Shown here one piece after another: positions 48,626 through 61,624 of a stretch of DNA of 64,000 nt; the stretch's first letter is position 1; each line of letters begins with the position of its first letter. Source of the stretch: Corbicula japonica (taxonomy: Eukaryota > Mollusca > Bivalvia > Venerida > Cyrenidae); contig JAZAYU010000205.1 of the NCBI GenBank assembly GCA_038501625.1, positions 744,001-808,000 of the forward strand, read 5' to 3'. The notes below the pieces were generated by a model, which saw only the letters and a program-made list of their open reading frames with translations, had not been told where the DNA came from and ran no database searches. A program made the translations under genes and the position numbers.

Positions 48626-50409
48626 CAGCGGCGGATCCAGGATTTCAGCAAGGGGGGTTCAAGTCAGCGAGTCGTATATTTTAACAGTGTCAATATGCAA
48701 CTGAGCTAAAACATCAGTCTTTCGGACACTTCCAGGGTTCTCAATAAATAATGTTTGTTAAAGACCCCAATGAATATTTAGAGTCCTATATTGAACTAAT
48801 CTAGGGGGTCTGCCGGCCTGCTTACCCGGAAAATTTTGAAAATTTATATGCCAAGTCCTGCATTCTGAGGAGTTTTGTGGGAAATGTATAGCAGGTTTTG
48901 AACTACTGCTTGTCTTCATACTTGATTTTAACTATTTCCGTGTGAGCACTAGTGATGCAATTATAAGCACTCAGATTTAAATACTCTGCCTCATTATCAG
49001 AGTCTAGATATGCGACTTACTCAAATCAAGAAGTTGATAATAAGAGGAAAAATATGCTCGAAATGGCTAAGTTCAGGATTCCCAGTTTCTGGTCAATACT
49101 TTCGCCAGTTGGAAAATGTTTAAGACATTTTAGATTCACTAATAACTGTCTGTGGTGGAACGGGGATCAGAGAGAAAACTAGCTGTAAGATACTTTTGGT
49201 TTCCTACTGGACCAAAGTATCAAACTAATCTTTTGCATCATTTTGCATAAACCAAATTTATGAACGTTAATGTGCCCAGTCCATAGTCAACTTTTAAAAG
49301 TGATGGCTTTACTTTATAAGTAAAGTAAACACTGTGTATGGAGAAAAAAAACACCCCATTTCTTTTACTATATAGTATTCATCAATAAAAAGAAAATTAT
49401 CAAAATCTCAATAACGGCAAAATGCTGTTTAATGAAAGTTTGCACAAATGTATGTTATTAATGTATCTTTATTTTGCATATGGTAAGACACGTTAGAACA
49501 GTAAAGAAAAATAGCGATATCTTAAACTTCCCTCAACTTCTATTTACATAAATTCACAAAAACTAAAGAACACAAAACATCATTTTATGTGCCCACATGA
49601 GAAATATGATACTGACAAAAATTTATTGTGCCCTTGCGACTTACATATGTAAACTTTACGAGATATTAGTAAAAGTGCGTTTGACCCTTAATTTCCTGGT
49701 CACGTAAACGGATGACAATCACTGATTTCTCTTTTAGTGGCTGAAAGTTTTTTACAAAGTACACAACATTTTCTTGTCAGTATCATCGCGCTCATGTGTG
49801 AATTTAAAATTATGTTTTATATCGCTTAGTTTTTATGAATTTATGTAAATAGAATTTCAAGCAAATTTTAGGTCTAGCTTTGTTTCTTTACTTTTCTAAC
49901 GCGTCTTCCTTTACACAAAATAAAGATACATTAGTAACATTCATTTGGGCAAAGTTTCATTGAAAGGCATTTTGCCATTATTGAGATTTTGAAAATTTTC
50001 TTTTTATTGATAAACAAAGTTGGGAGGAGTGTGGCAATCTCTTAAAGCAGAAACGAATGTGTAAACATTTTGGTATTAAAATCCTGGAACGACATTGGCG
50101 CGCCCAGCACATGTTTAGGGATTATTTTTATTTTCTATGATTTGTGAACGACTCTACCTCAGTAAATTACTCTCTGCGAACTTACAGCAGTTGTTATCGT
50201 GGTCATAATTTTTGTTTTGTCTTGGATGACTAGCCGCGAGTTGTGATATCGAAATACATGTATATTTTTTTTATTCAAACTTGCTTTCTTGTATTGCAAC
50301 CAATAATATTGATTCGTATCCACAAATTTTGAACACCGAACCACCCGGGACAAAAAAAAATCGGGGAAATTAGGGGGGTTCGTCCGAACCCCCCCTGAAT
50401 CCGCCACTG
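48626..50409. mobile_element. Possible element bounded by CAGYGGCGGATYCAGG ends
   Basis: CAGCGGCGGATCCAGG (plus strand, 48626) and CAGTGGCGGATTCAGG (minus strand, from 50409) face each other, as terminal inverted repeats would. A clear target duplication is missing, so they could be ends of two related elements. The right end supplies the tail and stop of ZF2. The span contains the dispersed repeat at 48985-49165 and the TTAA-family copy at 49372-50036. Confidence 0.45.
49372..50036. mobile_element. TTAA foldback family, third copy
   Basis: Matches 6552-7240 over most of its length (aaaattatcaaaatctcaat near the left, ttgggaggagtgtggcaa then ctcttaa at the right). The extreme left terminus is missing. 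Confidence 0.75.
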
Positions 50410-50626
50410 AAATGGGTTATCATGTGGCCTTTCAAAGAGCTTTTCTGGCTAAATGTTCGATGGCATATTCCGCATTCATGAGGCCTTTCTCCAGTGTGAA
50501 TCATCGTATGTCTGTTAAGTAGCCACCGTCTGGTAAACTTCTTTCCACAATATGCACATGGAAAAACGTCATTTCCTTTCAGATGTGAATCATTTGCATT
50601 GAAGAAAATATATTCTGATGTATGAC
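50370..50626 (-). CDS. Alternative 3'-terminal exon ZF2, two C2H2 fingers, with transposon-derived tail
   Basis: The acceptor is caaatttcag and the phase-1 junction codon is A|GT (Ser), giving 85 residues. Finger 1 is at 24-44 (Trp at helix position 2), linker TGERPH, finger 2 at 52-72 (Gln, Ser, Ser, Gly at contact positions). After HMITHF the reading frame enters a mobile-element end (minus strand CAGTGGCGGATTCAGG from 50409). That end supplies the last 12 residues (SGGFRGGSDEPP) and the stop. The original stop must have been at or just after the insertion point. A long open frame upstream of the acceptor is intronic chance sequence and is not included. Confidence 0.88.
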
Positions 50627-51368
50627 CTGAAATTTGAAAAGGAATTAACTGAACCTTTTGTTCTGTATTTATCCAAACTGATAAGGCTATGTCAACTTTG
50701 TTCACTACAAAGTTGATCAATTCTGTCACCGTTATTGCCACATCGTGTAAAATGACATTGTCTGGCTTGGCTGACACTGTATAGGTAAACCGAAAACATT
50801 GATATGTACACACAAAAAATGTCTCAGTATATCAAAGTAAGTAAAATTGTTTGTTATAATGGGCGCTTATTCATTTGCATACTGAAACAAATGGTGGTCA
50901 GTTATAGGAGCATGGATGCTAGATTGGACAAATACGGTTATAGAATTCTGTAAAATGATGAATAATAAATGCGCCGGCTTTAATTGGTAAGATGGACAAG
51001 TCTGAGTATATTACAATCAATCAGCAGCAACAGGGTTAAAAGTGCAGTTACAACAACTTTAATAACTTTAACGACAACACTGAAAACAACTTAAATCTCT
51101 TGTTATTCGCAAATTTATGTCATAAGAAATTTCCTTGCCCTCGACAAATTAATTCAACAAATGCATGCCACATCACAAATTTAACATTTTATGTAAACTT
51201 ACAACAATATCATAAATAAAAAATCCTGCAAGCTTTTACAATCATATCTTGTTAAACACTCTTACACCTGGCACTCAAAGCGCATTAGATTTTATGTTCT
51301 TGTACATAATGACATAGATTTCCTTCTGTTCTTTTAGCCATCTTTCAGTAAAACTGAAAGATACAGCA

Positions 51369-51601
51369 TCATTTATTCTGGTTTATATGACTAATCATAT
51401 GGTAAGACAAGTGCTCTTTTTGATTAAAAGCCTTTTCACATTTTTCACACTTGAAAGGCTTATGTCCAGTATGTATTCTAAAATGGCGTCGCAGATGCCA
51501 CGATGATCTAAATAGCCGACCACATTCAGTACAGCTGAATTTCAATCTGTTGTAGGGTCCAGTGTTGTCTAGTTCTTGAAAGCTATCCAAGGCACTGGCA
51601 T
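51369..51601 (-). CDS. Alternative 3'-terminal exon ZF1, two C2H2 fingers
   Basis: This is the zinc-finger exon closest to the shared linker donor, about 10 kb downstream. It starts after acceptor actttcag and reads in phase 1 (junction codon A|AT, Asn), giving 77 residues. Finger 1 is residues 24-44 (C-X2-C-X12-H-X3-H, helix with Trp at position 2 and His at 3), then a TGHKPF linker, and finger 2 at 52-72. The tail is INQNK. On the minus strand the last two codons are AAT AAA followed directly by TGA, so a poly(A) hexamer abuts the stop and the 3'UTR may be extremely short. The predicted role is the DNA-binding C-terminus of one isoform. Confidence 0.9.
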
Positions 51602-53120
51602 CTGAAAGTGTAAGTGCTGCTAGTTAGTCTGAAAATGAAACCTTATCGGTACTGATCGACACAAGTCTTCACCGAATGTCTCAGGTCTCATTCTCTGCTC
51701 ATTAAGACTGAAAATGAAACTAAATCAGTACTGACTTAGACAAATCTTCTCCTGATGGCTCTGTTCTCCTCAAGGTATGGGTTTCTTCTGTGTGTTTTTC
51801 TCTTCTATCCTTGGAGATTTTGCTAAGAACAAGAGCGGGCTTGTCTCTGAAACTTGGAAACAGAAACTGAAGAAAACCAATCCTTTCAACTTCAAAACAT
51901 CTGGCACTTCTTTTTCTTATGACTGTTCAACCTGTTTAAATATTTAAAACTCAACTAATTTATCTAAATAAAGAACAAAACACAAAGCTTTTCAAAAAGA
52001 CATTTATTCTGTATATGTTTCAGCAAAGGTGCCACTGCCCTTGTTAACGTTTACAAAAACTTGATTGTGTAAAAAAAACTCTGTGTATGCAAAAAAATGG
52101 GTATGCAACTCTTCATTCTGTAATTCAAGTTGATGACAGTACTTGATCAATTATATTTTATTACACCATTCTAGCATACATGTATATTTCTCAGGTTTCT
52201 AGAATTATTGTATTATAGTACTTAAAAGGTCAGAAAGTCCCAAGCACTGGCATGTAACTTTAAGTTACTATTGTATCTACATTTATCATGTTATTTTTTT
52301 AACATACAAGACTTAAGTATAATTGATGGGTAGTTTATCAAAGCAATCCGATTCGTTCCATACAAGGTACCCTTATAAAGGTTTTACACAAGGATATTCT
52401 ATTTTTGACTGGCAAATAACTTAATGATGGAGGCTAATGTAATGACAATATAGCCAACCTTATAAATGGAACTTTCAAGGCAATGATCAATTGTTTTATC
52501 ATGTATTTTAGGGAAAGGAGTCAAGAGAGAAATCAAGGGGCCAAAAAATCAAAACCACCAATATCAAGACCAAAAGTCACAACATCACTTACTACTTGAT
52601 CTTTTACGGATTGTTAGTAGCATTACAACTTAAGGGTAGATTATGATGAGGGTAGAATGTCTAGGTAGAAATATAATGTCACCACTTCAAGGTAACATGA
52701 ATTAACTCCCTTTAAGGCATTATGAATTAAATCCTAGATTTTCATCCAAATTTTTCATAATATTGTATTTTAGGATCTGTATTTCTAGTTTGAAACAGAA
52801 ACGTACTTGTCCAGTTTGTTTTGCTCTCTCTGCTACCCCCCCCCCCCCCCCCTCCCTCCACCCACCCCCACCTGCCTAAACAACTGGTTAAATTAATGGC
52901 AGTTTTTTTTAATTCCAGAGAAAACAGGATGAAAATCTTGAAATTAATTAATACTGACCTCCTCAACTTTATTTTCTTATGTATAACTCATTAGGGCCTG
53001 ATAAAGCGTTCTTTAGGCAAAGGTGTCCAAGTTCTAGCATATATATTAACATTTCAACCAAATGACAATTACCGACAGTAAAACTATGATGTAGTGAAAG
53101 TACTCCTCAAGACTAGTACC
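51602..53120. other. Intron, nothing coding recognised
   Basis: AT-rich; a poly-C tract of about 18 bases at 52838. No domains. Confidence 0.4.
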
Positions 53121-53240
53121 CAAGGTTACAAAACTGAGCATGGAAACCAGTCTCAAATCTCAAGCATCGCCCTTTCAGCCATTCAGATGCTTGAGATTTG
53201 AGACTTGTTTCCAATCTCAATTCTCAGCTTTATAACCTTC
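53121..53240. mobile_element. CCAAT-hairpin MITE, copy 4, with 8-bp target duplication
   Basis: GACTAGTA lies directly outside both ends, an 8-bp duplication of hAT type. The centre is partly deleted. Confidence 0.85.
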
Positions 53241-53861
53241 AGACTAGTAGTATTATATTATTATTAGAATGTTCTCGACAGTTATTTTCAACACAAACAC
53301 AATGACACATTCAATGATTTGCAAAAGTTTAATAAATCAAACAAAAAGAATTGGATCAGGAATAATTACTGGTGGAATTCGAAGTAAAATTTGTCATGTA
53401 CACTAACACAGAATTAGTATTCCAATAAAAATAAGACATGAATCATTATCAAGGTATACCAAAATATTTCTAAATTTGAGCAAAAAACACTTTGCAGAGG
53501 AGGTTGAAAAAAAGACTGTATATTTAATGTATTCGGCTTTAATGTGTTTGATGAAGAATCCTTCTGTTTGATAACCTTTTTTACCATAATTATATAATTT
53601 ATAAACTTTTCTACACATGTGTTACCAGTGTAGATCCAGATCAGCTGGCACATGTGTGCCGTCTGATCAGGATCTGCACTGGTCACAATTTCGTCAGAAA
53701 TAACCTATCAAATAAAAAAGCTAACAGTTTAGATCCTGATCAGATGGCATGGATGTGCCTGTAGATCTGGATCTAACCTGTTCGTCCATACAATAAAGGT
53801 GTGTCTATGGAGAAAAGGGATAAAGAATCCTGCTCACCTGTCGCATCTTCAAGAACAGGGT

Positions 53862-54000
53862 TGAAGGTTATAAAACTGAGATTGGAAACCAGTCTCAAAT
53901 CTCAAGCATCTGATTGGCTGAAATGGTGACTGGTCTCCATTTCAGCCAATCAGATGGTTGAGATTTGAGACCGGTTTCCAGGCTCAGTTTCATAACGGGC
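53862..54000. mobile_element. CCAAT-hairpin MITE, copy 5
   Basis: Full-length arms (gaaggttataaaactgag at the left, ggctcagtttcataacg at the right) with facing CAGCCAATCAGA blocks. Confidence 0.85.
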
Positions 54001-54060
54001 ACATAACTGAGCAAATTTCATGGAAGCAGTAAACCCTCAGCACAGATTAACATTTGTGAA

Positions 54061-54135
54061 CCCAAGACTATAAACCTGAGAATCATTCAATAGAAACTAG
54101 TCTCAAATCTCACTTTTAAGTTTTATAATCTTCAG
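54061..54135. mobile_element. CCAAT-hairpin MITE, degraded copy 6
   Basis: Only the outer parts remain (cccaagactataaacctgag ... gttttataatcttcagc). Confidence 0.6.
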
Positions 54136-56476
54136 CACTGATGCCAAGATATGCAAGGTGACTTAGTAGAGTTATTACTGACTTCTTGTGACGCAGACTT
54201 TGGGCAATACTCGTACTTTGTGTTTAAATTGTATAAGAACCATTAAACAATGAAGGATATTATCTGTTATTGAACCAAGGTAATCAAGGTAATGAAGTAA
54301 CCTTTACCTAACAATTACAACTAACTTTAAGGCTATCTAAAGCATTTTCTAAGTTCTGGTTGTGTTTTCATTTCAGGTGAAGGACATCCAACTGATCTTT
54401 TTAAATTCTCTAACATAATGTAAAAAAATTGCAGAAATTTTGTTTTAACAAACAAAATAAAACCCATAACCCTGGTCTAATTGTATATTGTTCGAATATC
54501 AAACTTTTACAAGTCAAATGACACAAAATATATCATAAATAATTAATGTATCAATTAACTAGCATGACTGATATGGACATGTAGCCACAGTCAAACAAAA
54601 TGTAGAGAAGAATAATAAAGAACTGCAAACTTCCTTGAAAGTTGAAACAGACTCGGTCTGACTGAAACATTTTAGAAAAGGAATTAGCACAATAGCAGTT
54701 CAAATTTTGTCTGACACTTGGTCTGATAAGAATTAACATACAAAATCATGTCAGACCGGCCTAAATTTGACAAGACAGGTCTATAAGTCTGGCAAATTTT
54801 ACAAGTAGTAAGTCTGGAACTAACATCCATCTACGTAAGTTCTGTCAATTTAACACCAGTAAATTGATTCTTACTTCTTTATCTAAATACTGAACCACAG
54901 AATAACCCAGGGAAATAGTTGCTGAAATAACCTCTTTTTTACTTTTTTGAATGCTCAATTCTGCATTTTAAAGGCATGTTTGTATTTCCTAGGAAGAGCT
55001 TTTACAAATCTTCATCAATCCCAAAAACATCAAAACAGCCTTAAAAAGAAATTCATTAATAAGTAACCATGTATTCAAATTCATTATAATATGTTACTTT
55101 GAATACATGATAACTTAACAAAGAAATTTCCTGCACATAATAATTAATAAATTCTTAAATTGCAAAAAATAAAACTTGAATTTGAGTGAATGTGCTTAGA
55201 AGAACAGAAGCTTTTGCAATACTGACTGGACTTAATATCTTAATATATTTCTTTACCACTTGAATGACATGTCATGCTGTTAAAAAAAATCATATTGCAG
55301 GGATTTAACATGCACCTGACCTTGGAGATGACCCTTTCACTCTTGGAAATTTCCAAAAAGCCTCACTTCGACCCTATGATTTTCTGTAAAGGTTTGGTTT
55401 TTCTTAAATGAACGGGTATTTTGGCTATTGAATATAATATACAATGCACAGATTGAAAAAATGGAAAAAAAATTCTTGATGCATAATCGCTTAACTGCTT
55501 ATAAAACCTTTACTCTATATTATTAATAATACATGTATATGGGTTTTATCGTATATATGTGCACTCAGTGTTACTGTGTTGAATCGGTTGATCCAGACAA
55601 GAATCCAAAAGTTGGCTTGGGTCTGAAATAACCTCTTGCACAAATGAAAAAGCAAACAATGTAGATCCTGTCCTGATCAGACAGAATCGATGTGCCAACT
55701 GATCAGGATCTAAATTGTTTTCCCATGGGATGACAGCCATATCCCATGGTGTAGGAATGATGTTCTCAAGATCTAACATAATGAGGCAACCAAACTGTAG
55801 ACATTGCCAGCAACTGCAATGCCATCTGTACCCAACTCTTATATGGGTGTCATCAAACTTTTAAATGGAAAGTGGTATCAAATACAAGATTCAGTCCAGC
55901 CAGTAGCTATGTCAATGTAAATAACATTTGTTTCAAAATAAATACATGTACCTACTAACACCTACCTTTACTGTGTAACATGGACGCAAGCTCTTTTTTC
56001 ATCCATACTGGACTATATGGCAAGACTTTTAACGATGCGATGATTATTTTACTTGAACGCTTTATTCTTTAGATAGTACTCACATCCAATATGCGACGGG
56101 TGTAGATCCAGATCAGATTACACATCTATGCAGTCAGATGTCTATGGAGCAGTTTAGATCCCAATTAGACAGTAGACTGCACATATATTGCCAGAAATTA
56201 ATTATTTCAAATAATTAATTTCAATAATATTTGGCTTGGCTATTTCCATAGATTCCCAGTTGAATTTTCAACTGAGGATATGAAAATTTTGATCTTTTAC
56301 ATGATATATGTGTAAGTTAAACTATATTGTATCATTACATCTAAACATAAAGGTTCTTCTAGCACATTCAATCAATGACAATACTAGCTAGCAGAAAAGT
56401 ATCCTCTGATTGTTATTCTGGGTTAACTATCTTCTTACACATTTCAGATTATACAGCAGCTTTAACTTTCCTATTC
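54136..56476. other. Intron with repeat fragments
   Basis: Contains a diverged CAGACTTC-family member (54610-54815) and GATCTGGATC-family fragments (55600-55765, 56095-56150). No genes recognised. Confidence 0.45.
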
Positions 56477-57983
56477 CAGGGCTTTTCAGCAGAAAATCGG
56501 AAAGAGGCCCTGGCCTTTCCAATTGGGAAATTTATGCGCAATAATTGTTTATTTTGGGAAAACAAAATTAATTGAAAGATGGGTTCTAAATTATAACATT
56601 GATAAGTAATAGATATTTTTAACTAAAAACAGATGTTTTAATTAAGCTTTTTATTTTTCAGACTTAAATTTTCAAACACCCCTCAGAGGAGTTTTAACGA
56701 TTTTTGGACATCTTTCTTAGCATTTTGACAGCGTTTTTTTTCCTTCTTTAACTACCTCTGCAAAACGGTACCATTCCCAAAGCTGACCGGAGTCTTCCCA
56801 ATTTAAAGTACCGAACATTCCCAATCCCCAAAGCTATATTTCCAACAACAAACAGTGCTGTTTCCCAATTGACCAACGAGTTTTTTGCAAGAAATGTTGT
56901 TCCGCGTAAAAAAAACGTACCGTTCAAAAGGGGAGTAACTCTTATCAACGCTCCCGTTAGACTCTTACTCAGTTGTTATCATTAAATAAAATAGACATGT
57001 GACGTCATTGATCCGGTCCGCGTTTTATACACGTCCTTTTTTCAGACTGGCTTACGGTAAATAATTGCAAGTTGACTGATTCTTACGTATAAAATTGAAG
57101 CACAATGACCAGTCTCCAGAAACTGAAAGTAGTTAACAAACTTCACAACACCGTTTAGAATGAGCGATTATTCAAAGGAAGCCGTAAAATACGAACACTG
57201 GCACTCTTTTGTTGCAAGATTTTGGGTATATATCGACCGAGCCCATGCCATTGGCGACGAGTCCCGAGTCTGAGCTATTTGAACCAATGAATGTAGGTAC
57301 CAGTATCGAGCAACCTCTCGTACTTTCCCCCTAAAATTGGACTGAAACTAAACTTGAATCCAACATTCTGACTTATTTGGATACCAAACTGAGTCCCACT
57401 CAGAAGCTATCCTTGAGCTAAATGTAGCTCAAAGACACATTGCCTCAACCTGACACTGACATTTTGACATTTCCTGCTCATGTCTATTATGGTTAGCAAC
57501 TTGCATTAATTGTCGCTAATTTGCAGTTTGTCTCGTGAACGAAATTCTGCAAGTACCGTATCAGCTTGGTATTTTTCGCATCTATTGTTCGTCACAAAGG
57601 GAGTTTTATGTCAAATCAGAAGCAACAGAATCGTTAAAAAACTTTTATCTATTTTAATATGTTTGATGTTAAATTGCATCTGCTGGTTAACATGTACATC
57701 GCCGCATCCCCTGCATACAAAATGTAATAAACAGCCTTCGCTGATAATGACGTAATTTGACACGGAAAAAGCGTGCATTTCGTGAATTTGTTGCCAACGT
57801 TGATTTAATCATTTGATCTTTTTTACCACCCACGAAGAATGAGCAAACATATACATTGTAAATGTACAAAAAATTGGGATCCACGGACCAATAACGGATC
57901 GCGATATAACGGAGTTGCAGTGTACTATATTTTTGGATTGGGAAGAGGCCTTTTATAGGCCTCTGCTGTATGAAAAGCCCTGT
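56477..57983. mobile_element. Element with CAGGGCTTTTCA ends
   Basis: cagggcttttcagcag at 56477 is mirrored by gaaaagccctg at about 57973-57983, and tattc flanks both sides. Subterminal aagaggcc motifs occur at both ends. hAT-like by end sequence; no transposase recognised. A fragment lies near ZF4 (41892-41945). Confidence 0.6.
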
Positions 57984-58199
57984 ATTCAGAGTTTTCCTTT
58001 CAAGTATTTTAGAAACATGTACTACGGCTATCTCTAGAAATATTCCTGGCATAACAAATGAAATTTGCAAGTACCAATCACGTGTATGCTTAGTTTAACT
58101 ACACAAATCCAGAAAAAAACTAGAATTATCACTGAAAGTGATTAAATACCCCCACATGTATGCTTGATAATTGAACTGGGAATGCTTCGAATCAATGGC

Positions 58200-59345
58200 A
58201 TAATGTGCCCCACTTTCAATCCAAAGTGTCGTCTTCATAGTAGCCACATATTCAGCAAGTTTCATCACAATATCTCATTCCTTCTAAATTTATTGAGCAG
58301 AAATGGTTTAAATATGTTAGTAACAGTGGCCTTTATCTAACTTTTATCTATGAACTGTGTGCCAAACATTGTTTATGAGAAATCATCCAGAAACCATTTT
58401 TACTATTTTTAGTAACAGTGACCTTGACCCCATCAGGCCCAATTTCAATACCAAGTTTCGTCTTCACAGACACTACCTATATAGCAATTTTCATCACAAT
58501 ATCTCATTCTGAACCAAAGTTATTGAGCATACAGTTTATTTTCTATTTTTAGTAACAGTGACCTTGACCCCACAGGCCTTGAATCCCAAAAGTCATCTTC
58601 ACAAAAAACATCAATACACCAAATTTCATTTAAGAATCTCATTCCAAGCTATAGTTACTGAGTGGAAACGAAGTTTTGAAGTTTAAATAACAGTGACCTT
58701 GACCTTGAACCCACAGGCCCCAAAGTCAAACCTAATCTTTATCTTGTTATGTTACATCTGTGTCCCAAAAAATAATTAAATCTATGAAGTATTTCATGAG
58801 TTATAGTCCAGAAACAATTTTTCTTTTTAAGTTACAGTGACCTTGACACTGACCCCTCAGGCCCCAAAGTCGAACTCGACCTGTATCTTCTGATATTACA
58901 TATATGTACCAATTAATCTGTGAAGTTTTTCATGAGTTATTATCTGGAAACCCTTTTTCTATTTTTAGTAATACTGACCTTGACATTGACCCCACCAGCC
59001 CCAAAGTCGAACTTGACCTGTATCTTGTGATGTTACATCTATTTACCAAACAAGGATTAAATCTGTGAATTGTTTCATGAGTTATCATCCGGAAACCATT
59101 TTTCTATTTTTAGTAACAGTGACCTTGACACTGATCCCACCAGCCCCAAAATTGAACTTGACCTGTATCTTATGACGATATACCTGTGTACCAAAAATTA
59201 TTTAATTCTGTCAAGCCTTTCATGAGTTATCATCTGGAAACGAAGAATCCGACCGACCGACCGACAGACCGACCGACCGACCGTCCGTCCGACCGACAAG
59301 CTCACTCCTATATACCCCTCAAACTTCGTTTGTGGGGGTATAATT
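58200..59345. repeat. Tandem array of 130-145-bp units with TGACCTTGA motifs
   Basis: Units share agtaacagtgaccttgac, then a gcccyaaagtc-like block, and gagttat.atc.ggaaacc. The motif occurs near 58429, 58558, 58693, 58838, 58974 and 59119. The array ends in a GACC microsatellite (59248-59303) and a small hairpin (tatacccctc ... gtgggggtata). Confidence 0.85.
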
Positions 59346-60755
59346 ATTTTAAACGATACAGGCAAAAGTTCAGCAAAACATTTTTTTTTAATTATAAACA
59401 AGAGCTGTCACTGGAATTGACATATGCCCCCGAAATGCAGCTTGAAATCAAATAGGTATACATATGTAATAAATAAACATATGTAATGAAAAATATGCTT
59501 GTGGAAGACGAAGCATACTGCATGCATATAATGTGGAAGACGAAAGGATCATAATTATGTTTCAAGTCTGTAGTAAATATATAGTTAAATAAAGTTAAAT
59601 ATTAATATGAACAAGAGGTCCATGATGGCCCTTTATCACTCACCTGAGTGCAACGTCTCGATATGGTGAACATTTACATCAAGTTATTTTAAAATCCAAT
59701 AAGAAACAACAAATCTACAGCTTGGAAAAGAAAATGCTATTTTTCGTAACAGTGACCTTGACCTTTGACCTACAGGCATGGGTATTGTAAGCAACACATC
59801 CCTTTGTCATGGTGAATATTTTTGTAAAGTTATTTTGAAATCACTTCATTCATTAGGAATTAACAGCCAAGACAAGAAAATGTTATTTTTAGTAACAGTG
59901 ACCTTGACCTTGGACCAACAGGCATGGGTATTGTACGCGAAAGTACACCTTGTCATGGTAAACATTTGAGCCAAGTTATTTTAAAATCCAATGAGAAATA
60001 ACAAATTTACAGCATGGACAAGATTTTTCTATTTATAGTAACAGTGACCTAGTTTTTGAACCCAGGTGACCCATATTCAAACTCAACCAATTAATAACTG
60101 GGACATATGTCCTGACCAAGTTTCTTTACAATCTGAGAGTAAAATTGTGACCACTATAGTGTAAACAAGAAAATTCTATTTTTAGTAACAGTGATCTAGT
60201 TTTTGGACCCAGATGACCCATATTCGAACTTGTCTGACAAATCATTAGGACAAACATCCTGACGAAGTTTCATGACAATCGGAGCAAAAATGTGACCTCT
60301 AGAGTGTTAACAAGAAAATTCTATTTTAAGTAACAGTGATCTAGTTTTGGGACCCAGATGACCCATATTCAAACTCGTCCGAGAAATCATTGGGACAAAC
60401 ATCCTGACCAAGTGTCATGACAATCAGAACAAAAATGTGACCGCTAGAGTGTTAACAAGAAAATTCTATTTATAGTAACAGTTACCTAGTTTTTGGACCC
60501 AGGTGACCCATATTCAAACTCGGCCTAGAAATAAATGGGACAAATATCCTGACCAAGTTTCATGATAATTCAAGCAAAAATGTGACCGCTAGAGTTTTAA
60601 CAAGAAAATTCTATTTATAGTAACAGTGACCTAGTTTTTGGACCCTGATGACCCATATTAAAACTCGTCCAAGAAATCATTGGGACAAACATCCTGACCA
60701 AATTTCATGACAATCAGACAAAAAAATGTTACCTCTATTGCGTTAACAAAATTTA

Positions 60756-60757
60756 CC

Positions 60758-60792
<35 letters not shown>

Positions 60793-60793
60793 G
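60756..60793 (+). repeat. Interstitial telomere-type tract (TTAGGG), first
   Basis: About five TTAGGG or TTTAGGG units flanked by repeat-array sequence and followed by aggtaaaaagg. Confidence 0.9.
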
Positions 60794-60917
60794 TAAAAAG
60801 GCCCATAACTCAGCCAAAAATAATCCGATCAGAAATTCCTTTGGATATGCATAACAAGTCTTGGTGACAAACACTCCTGTGAAGTTTCAATGAAATCCCT
60901 CAAGCGATTTCAGTTTA

Positions 60918-60918
60918 C

Positions 60919-60968
<50 letters not shown>
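60918..60968 (+). repeat. Interstitial telomere-type tract (TTAGGG), second
   Basis: About eight TTAGGG or TTTAGGG units, again followed by aggtaaaaagg, so the tract is part of the duplicated repeat unit. Confidence 0.9.
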
Positions 60969-61624
60969 TAAAAAGGTCCATAATGATAACTCGGCCAAAA
61001 ATAATCCGATCAGAAATTCCTTCGGATATGCACATCTTTGCTTAGTGACAAACACTCCTGTGAAGTTTCAATGAAATCCCTCAAGCGGTTTTGGAGAAGA
61101 AGCGAGGACAAGATTTTGCTTCAAAGGGCCATAACTCAGCCAAAAATAATCGGAGCAGAAATTCCTGACGATATGCATAACTAGGCTTGGTGACAAACAT
61201 TCCTGTGAAGTTTCAAAGAAATCCCTCAAGCGGTTTCAGAGGAGAAGCGAGGACAAGATTATTTCGGACGGACGGACGGACGGAAGGACGGACGGTCCGA
61301 TTACTATATGCCTCCCTTCGGGGGCATAAAAAGCTGTCACGATATGTCAAATTTATAAAAGAATTTAATTTAATTTTTAGACACGTGTACAGAAACCTGA
61401 GTTTCAGGCTTGCCTGAAAACTTTCACCCATGGATGTTTTTATTGATTTCAACTGACGGGTACAGGATAATCACTAGTCCCAAAAGTTAAGGACATAAAA
61501 ATGCCAATTTAATGCAATTTGTTACTGGAAAGCAAAAACTTAAAGGGAAATTTAAAGCTGTACAGTATTGGTACGAAATGCAAGAAGATAGCTGTATAAA
61601 GCAAGCAAGTAAATATAGACTTAC

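Larger units (their letters stand above)
59630..61330. repeat. Second composite repeat array ending in a GGAC microsatellite and hairpin
   Basis: Begins with two TGACCTTGA units (59752, 59899), continues with about five units of agtaacagtgacctagtttt (period about 145), then three units of ccataactcagccaaaaata (60790-61230). It ends with GGAC repeats (61265-61294) and hairpin tatgcctcccttcgggggca. The overall design matches the array before it. Confidence 0.8.

Noticed and set aside
50627..50813. N-terminal extension of the ZF2 frame
   Set aside because: A good acceptor in the right phase lies at 50627-50628; upstream sequence has no similarity to the other exons.
57687..58070. 127-residue minus-strand frame
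   Set aside because: It crosses the right end of the CAGGGCTTTTCA element and has no recognisable domain.
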